Below are positions 6,596 to 9,783 of a stretch of DNA of 9,783 nt, one piece after another (the stretch's first letter is position 1; the number at the start of each line of letters is the position of its first letter). Location of the stretch: NCBI GenBank assembly GCA_016937315.1, contig JAFGWD010000023.1, positions 1 to 9,783 of the forward strand, read 5' to 3'. A program made the position numbers and the translations under genes. The stretch comes from Rhodospirillaceae bacterium. Its GTDB lineage: Bacteria > Pseudomonadota > Alphaproteobacteria > Rhodospirillales > Rhodospirillaceae. The notes under the pieces were generated by a model. That model made no database searches. It worked only from the letters and a program-made list of their open reading frames with translations, and was not told the origin of the DNA.

Positions 6596-6967
6596 TCAGT
6601 TACCGGTGTTCTGAGATGGATAGGTATTTTCTTTGTTGGCTGGGGCTTCATTGATCAGCGTCTTGGCTTCACTGGCCTTTTTCTCAACCCAGGGCTTTGC
6701 TGCCTCGTATTGCTTTTTTGTCCAACGCGAGGTGTCATCATAGATGATCTCGCTTTCACAAGCCGCCTTCGCCGCGACACACTTCGCGGCACAACCGGCA
6801 TAGCTGAACCCGTGCTTGGGATCAGCCGCCTGACAGGCCGCATCACACACACGGTACGTGGCCGCGCATTGCTCCGGTGTTGGCGTGGCCGCATCAGCCA
6901 TCCGAAGTCCACCCAAAAGACCGGCGGCACAAACCACCACCCCAAAAAACCTACCCAACGTCACCAT
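6596..6967 (-). CDS. Small exported six-cysteine protein with twin CX3C motif
   Basis: I do not recognise the family. From the ATG at 6967 the product has 123 residues: a signal peptide (MVTLGRFFGVVVCAAGLLGG, then RMADA) with likely cleavage after Ala26, then a mature part with six Cys at 34, 41, 45, 59, 63 and 70. Their spacing is symmetric, C-x6-C-x3-C-x13-C-x3-C-x6-C, which suggests two antiparallel helices joined by three disulfides around the turn DPKHGFSYAG (49-58). The C-terminal half is a charged helix (SRWTKKQYEAAKPWVEKKASEA in outline, 80-101) and a polar tail. Start choice: AGGGG sits five bases before this ATG. In-frame ATGs at 6991 and 6988 (near AGAGG) and at 7006 would only lengthen the signal peptide. 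Most likely periplasmic, where disulfides form. It sits downstream of ppnP on the same strand. The Cys within the signal peptide does not form a normal lipobox. Confidence 0.8.
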   Translation of the reverse strand: MVTLGRFFGVVVCAAGLLGGLRMADAATPTPEQCAATYRVCDAACQAADPKHGFSYAGCAAKCVAAKAACESEIIYDDTSRWTKKQYEAAKPWVEKKASEAKTLINEAPANKENTYPSQNTGN

Positions 6968-7040
6968 GGATACCCCTGTCACTTGCATCATTAACCTCTG
7001 GAACACATCAGAACCTGAGAGGATATAATGACGGTGCCAA

Positions 7041-7064
7041 CGGCACGCAAATCACGGCGTGCCG
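7041..7064. repeat. Perfect 8-bp stem-loop between ppnP and the Cys-rich gene
   Basis: CGGCACGC (7041-7048) and GCGTGCCG (7057-7064) are exact inverted repeats around an 8-nt loop. It lies 22 bp after the ppnP stop on the minus strand. No U-run follows (minus strand continues TTGGCACC), so it may be a Rho-related or processing structure at the end of ppnP rather than an intrinsic terminator. Confidence 0.4.
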
Positions 7065-7085
7065 GCCCCCGCATGACGGTTGATC

Positions 7086-7367
7086 CTACGCGTAAGTGCA
7101 CAAATAGGCGGTGTCCACCGTCACCTGAATCTGGAATTCTAAGTTGGCTGGCACCTGAAAACTCTGGCCAGTCAAGAATGTCGCCCACACATCTGCGCCC
7201 GGCAGTTTCACCGTCAGCGCCCCACTGATCACGGTCATGGTCTCCAACTGGCTGGTAGAAAATGCGTAGTCGCCCGGAGCCATCACGCCGACCGTCGCGG
7301 GAAGCGTTTCACCTTGAAAGGCAATAGATTTGACTTTGCCGTCAAAGTAATCGTTGACCTGAAACAT
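7086..7367 (-). CDS. ppnP: Pyrimidine/purine nucleoside phosphorylase (cupin fold)
   Basis: Cytoplasmic enzyme that splits nucleosides with phosphate into base and ribose 1-phosphate; the PpnP (formerly YaiE, DUF1255) family is known for broad substrate range. The 93 residues align almost end to end with E. coli PpnP from memory: NDYFDGKVKSIAF (5-17), VGVMAPGDYAFST (26-38), ETMTVISGALTVKLPGA (42-58), FQVPANLEFQIQV (70-82) and the end YLCTYA. Length and the small single-domain beta-barrel pattern fit. The ATG at 7367 has AAGGA seven bases upstream. It lies 69 bp after the exporter gene on the same strand, with a possible weak terminator between, so whether it shares that transcript is open. 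No functional tie to secretion is apparent. Confidence 0.94.
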   Translation of the reverse strand: MFQVNDYFDGKVKSIAFQGETLPATVGVMAPGDYAFSTSQLETMTVISGALTVKLPGADVWATFLTGQSFQVPANLEFQIQVTVDTAYLCTYA

Positions 7368-7389
7368 AGTGATGTCCTTGCTGATACCG

Positions 7390-7416
7390 AAAACGCGCTT
7401 GTTACGCGATGGCGCG
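7390..7416 (-). terminator. Possible weak terminator after the exporter gene
   Basis: On the minus strand CGCGC (7416-7412) and GCGCG (7398-7394) can pair over five GC base pairs with a 13-nt loop, followed at once by TTTT (7393-7390). The stem is short, the loop is large and the U-run only four bases, so it is a weak candidate between the exporter gene and ppnP. Confidence 0.25.
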
Positions 7417-7436
7417 GTCGCCGTCGAGAAAAAACC

Positions 7437-9461
7437 TTAACTCACCCCAACCAGAACCTTGTCCCTCGGCCCCAAAGCGACCACGCGGCCACGATCCAAA
7501 ACCAGGATGCGGTCGCAAATCGACAGAATCGCACGGCTATGGGTACACAGCAGCATGGTCGTCGTACCCTTCCGCGCCGCCAACATCTCGGCCAAGTGTT
7601 TCTCCGTCGGGGCATCCAATCCAGTGGTTGGCTCGTCCAGCACCAACACCGATGGATTGCCAACCAAAGCACGAGCCAAGGCCACCATTTGCCGTTGCCC
7701 ACCGGACAAAGCCGCGCCACGCGGCCCCACAGATGTCTCCAGATTCACATCGCCTTGCACCATGGAGGGCATCAAACCCGCCGCACGAATCACCGCCTCC
7801 AAATCCTCAACCGAGACAGCCCCTTGGCCAAGCCGCAGGTTATCTTCCAAAGACCCCTCAAACAAACATGGTTCTTGCGGCTTATAGCCAATGTTCAACG
7901 ACAAATCGTATGGTGCCAGTGCCAATAGCGGCACATTGTCCAAAAGCACCTCACCTGCATCAGGCCGTAACGCTCCGGCAATGGCACGCAGCAAAGTTGT
8001 TTTTCCGGCACCAGGACGTCCAGCAACCCCCAATACCTCGCCTGGGGGCACCAACAGATCCACCGCATTCAAGGCGGGTGCACCGCCTTCGCGCAAACGA
8101 CACGTCACCCCGCTTAAACGGACCTCGCCCTTCAAGCGGCCCCGTGACCGTGCTGGCGCTGCGGGCAGCGGAGACGGCAGAGTCTTATCCAAATCGGACA
8201 GCGCACGACTGAGTTCACGATACCGAATCATCAGCGTCACCACCGACCCCAAAGCCCCCATCGCCCGCGAAGTTAAAATCGAACACGCCAGCAAACGTCC
8301 CGTGGTCAGGTCACGGGATTCGATCATATGTGCACCCGCAACGATAATCGAGACATAGGCAAGGTTGGAAAAATCCGCCGATGCCGCATAGGCCAATCCA
8401 TGCCAGAAGCGGGACCGACCTGACGCCACCCCCGCCCGCAGACTGGCTCGCCGCCACCGCAACCGCAGGGCATCCGCGAAACGTCCTCCAACCACCGCCT
8501 CACGCGAAGCCAGGGCGTCAGCCAACAGCGAAAACCGCGTTTCCCCGGCACGGCGAGCCACCGCCTCGGCCTCCAGGGTCGGAATCGCAAACAAAGCATG
8601 CACCGCGATCATCGCGGCACCAAGGATCAGCGGCACCAAGACCAAAACCCCACCAACCCAAGCAATGGTCAGAAAAAACAGAACCAGAAACGGCACATCC
8701 ACCGCCGCCAGCATGGCGCTGGCCGACAGAAAATCCCGACTGCCCAGAATTTGTTTGTATTGATCGAGAACCCGGCCCACTGACGGCAACCGCGTTAGAT
8801 TGCCGGACAGCACTTTATCGAACACAGTGCGGTCAATATCCGCCTCACTGGCCGCAGAAAACCGTTCGACCAACAGCGCCCGTACCGCGCGGATCGAATA
8901 ATCCAGGCCGATCAGCAAAACGAGACCAATCGCCAAGGCCCACAGTGTCTCGGTAATGCCGTTGTTCAGTACCTTATCGTAAACAAAGGCTCCAAACATC
9001 GGAAAGGCGAGAGAAAACAGATTGATCAACAACCCGCCAAACATGATTTCGGCGGCACGCCCTTTATAACGGCGCAAAAAAGCCAACGGCTTCGGCACCG
9101 TCGCCACAACGGCATGAATCGCCACGGCACGCCCCGCGACCGGCCAGCCCGCAAGGGTGTGGTGCTCAGTCCCATCCAAGGTTCGAAAGACACCCCCCCC
9201 CACATACAGCAACGGCACCCAAGTGGCCCCGACCATCTCGACCAGAACGCCGCCGCCGGCAGCATCAGGGAGGTCAGAACCGAACAACGGAACGACCGTC
9301 CCGGCGAACCCCTGGCCAAGAAGAGCCGCATCCAAATCCTTCGGCCCCTGCCCCGGATTGCCCGCGTCCGCCCCTAAAGCAAGAAGCAAAGCCGACAGCG
9401 CTTCGGACCACAATTGTCCCGCAGGATGAGTCATGCTGCGCACATCACTGGTAATAGACAT
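7437..9461 (-). CDS. Type I secretion ABC exporter (permease-ATPase fusion)
   Basis: Inner-membrane half-transporter of the HlyB/LapB-like class that would dimerise and push an unfolded protein out through a membrane-fusion protein and TolC-type channel. In 674 residues: an N-terminal domain without membrane segments (to about 125) in the place of the C39-like domain but lacking a visible catalytic Cys-His pair; a membrane domain (about 136-415) with segments near 140-160, 172-188, 250-290 and 362-400; then the ATPase. ATPase motifs are Walker A GRPGAGKT (481-488), Q-loop Gln529, signature LSGGQ (585-589), Walker B VLVLDE (605-610), D-loop GLD (614-616) and His641. The aromatic A-loop residue expected near 454-456 is replaced (VTCRL). 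Start: ATG at 9461 has GGAGGTGA just upstream and overlaps the preceding stop by 17 bp; the ATG at 9434 lacks a ribosome site. Codons 87-90 hold a run of nine G. Confidence 0.92.
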   Translation of the reverse strand: MSITSDVRSMTHPAGQLWSEALSALLLALGADAGNPGQGPKDLDAALLGQGFAGTVVPLFGSDLPDAAGGGVLVEMVGATWVPLLYVGGGVFRTLDGTEHHTLAGWPVAGRAVAIHAVVATVPKPLAFLRRYKGRAAEIMFGGLLINLFSLAFPMFGAFVYDKVLNNGITETLWALAIGLVLLIGLDYSIRAVRALLVERFSAASEADIDRTVFDKVLSGNLTRLPSVGRVLDQYKQILGSRDFLSASAMLAAVDVPFLVLFFLTIAWVGGVLVLVPLILGAAMIAVHALFAIPTLEAEAVARRAGETRFSLLADALASREAVVGGRFADALRLRWRRASLRAGVASGRSRFWHGLAYAASADFSNLAYVSIIVAGAHMIESRDLTTGRLLACSILTSRAMGALGSVVTLMIRYRELSRALSDLDKTLPSPLPAAPARSRGRLKGEVRLSGVTCRLREGGAPALNAVDLLVPPGEVLGVAGRPGAGKTTLLRAIAGALRPDAGEVLLDNVPLLALAPYDLSLNIGYKPQEPCLFEGSLEDNLRLGQGAVSVEDLEAVIRAAGLMPSMVQGDVNLETSVGPRGAALSGGQRQMVALARALVGNPSVLVLDEPTTGLDAPTEKHLAEMLAARKGTTTMLLCTHSRAILSICDRILVLDRGRVVALGPRDKVLVGVS
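9193..9201 (-). repeat. Run of nine G in the exporter gene
   Basis: Nine consecutive C on the plus strand give G9 on the coding strand, spanning codons 87-90 (Val-Gly-Gly-Gly). Gain or loss of one base would break the frame before the membrane domain and stop exporter production. In this sequence the frame is intact. Confidence 0.9.
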
Positions 9462-9783
9462 TCACCTCCGCCATCTGCGCCGTATGCCCTGCATCGGTGT
9501 AATAGGTATACGTTGTGACAGAACCAACCGTGGATGACGTGTATTCTCCCGTCGCGGTAAAGGTATCCAAGCTTCCATTGTCCAAATACACGACAAGGCT
9601 GGACGCCCCCCCACCATCTACAATATTTTGAACCTGCGAACCGGATAGAGACAACGTGGTCGTTGCGGTCGAATCCCGTAAATCCAGACATTCGAGAGAC
9701 GTCAGAACGTCGATTTGCGTATCCCCAAAACTTGCCCCCGCCACCCCACTCAGTTTGAGGGTATCGAAGTTATTTACCCCCCC
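9445..9783 (-). CDS. C-terminal end of a secreted adhesin-like protein (cut by window edge)
   Basis: Only the last 112 residues are visible, and the frame is open to the window edge. Composition is that of large type I secreted proteins: rich in Thr, Ser, Gly, Asp, Val and Leu, poor in Lys and Arg, one Cys. The pattern FDTLKLSG, then SLECLDLRDSTATTTLSLSG, then IVDGGGASSLVVYLDNGSLDTFTATGEYTSS, ending in VNVYYQ (each part given in outline), is like the C-terminal beta-rich module found at the end of RTX or cadherin-repeat adhesins, where 'LDLTG.G.NTLTLS...V' precedes the secretion signal. No GGxGxDxUx calcium repeat is in the visible part. It overlaps the exporter gene by 17 bp, which strongly suggests it is the exporter's substrate. 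Seven-G runs lie at 9606-9612 and at the edge (9777-9783). Confidence 0.75.
   Translation of the reverse strand, partial: GGVNNFDTLKLSGVAGASFGDTQIDVLTSLECLDLRDSTATTTLSLSGSQVQNIVDGGGASSLVVYLDNGSLDTFTATGEYTSSTVGSVTTYTYYTDAGHTAQMAEVNVYYQ
9462..9469 (-). promoter_or_regulatory. Ribosome binding site of the exporter inside the upstream gene
   Basis: The minus strand reads GGAGGTGA immediately before the ATG at 9461. It is the longest match to the 16S tail in the window and lies within the last codons of the adhesin-like gene, whose TGA stop (9447-9445) falls inside the exporter start region. This suggests translational coupling and decides for the 9461 start. Confidence 0.7.

Noticed and set aside
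7409..8212. Long plus-strand open frame of 267 codons
   Set aside because: It lies wholly antisense to the exporter ATPase, is very rich in Pro, Arg and Ser as expected from a GC-rich shadow frame, and has no ribosome site.
9432..9434. Alternative exporter start at the ATG at 9434
   Set aside because: It would avoid overlap with the upstream gene but has no Shine-Dalgarno, while GGAGGTGA sits right before the ATG at 9461.
1..9783. tRNA, CRISPR array, insertion sequence or prophage remnant
   Set aside because: No cloverleaf, regularly spaced repeats, transposase or integrase motifs, or terminal inverted repeats were seen on either strand.

Overview
The window looks like ordinary chromosome from an alphaproteobacterium, probably Rhodospirillales-like. 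This rests on a class II (plant-type) DAHP synthase, an alphaproteobacterial-style GluRS directly behind a glutamine-dependent NAD synthetase, and GC content in the mid-50s as judged by eye. The genus cannot be set from sequence reading alone. I saw no tRNA, rRNA, CRISPR array, insertion sequence or attachment site.

Layout, left to right. Positions 1-508 (-) hold the N-terminal part of glutamyl-tRNA synthetase (gltX), 11 bp downstream of nadE (520-2184, -), so the two form an nadE-gltX unit. A 191-bp divergent intergenic region (2185-2375) contains four phased GTATGA/TCATAC half-sites, a perfect TATAAT on the minus strand and a terminator-like hairpin. It separates nadE from an unrecognised 280-aa plus-strand gene (2376-3218). 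That gene converges on a nicotinate phosphoribosyltransferase (3249-4424, -), which lies 74 bp downstream of the class II DAHP synthase (4499-5890, -) with a strong hairpin in the gap.

A second divergent region (5891-6106) leads to a secreted single-Cache-domain protein (6107-6565, +). Its Shine-Dalgarno is separated from its ATG by a perfect stem-loop. It converges on a small exported six-cysteine protein with a symmetric twin-CX3C pattern (6596-6967, -). Next come ppnP, a cupin-fold nucleoside phosphorylase (7086-7367, -), and a type I secretion ABC exporter (7437-9461, -). The exporter overlaps by 17 bp the end of a secreted adhesin-like protein that runs off the right edge (9445-9783, -).

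How the genes work together. NaPRT makes nicotinate mononucleotide, and NadE completes NAD from the deamido dinucleotide, so two steps of NAD supply flank the unknown 280-aa gene. The adhesin-like protein and the exporter form a probable substrate-transporter pair read as one unit. The exporter gene carries a run of nine G, and the adhesin end carries two runs of seven, which makes slippage-based switching possible but unproven.

The least explained items are the half-site array with its orphan gene, the twin-CX3C protein, and the hairpin-bridged ribosome binding site. Nothing here is a clear-cut new multi-gene system.
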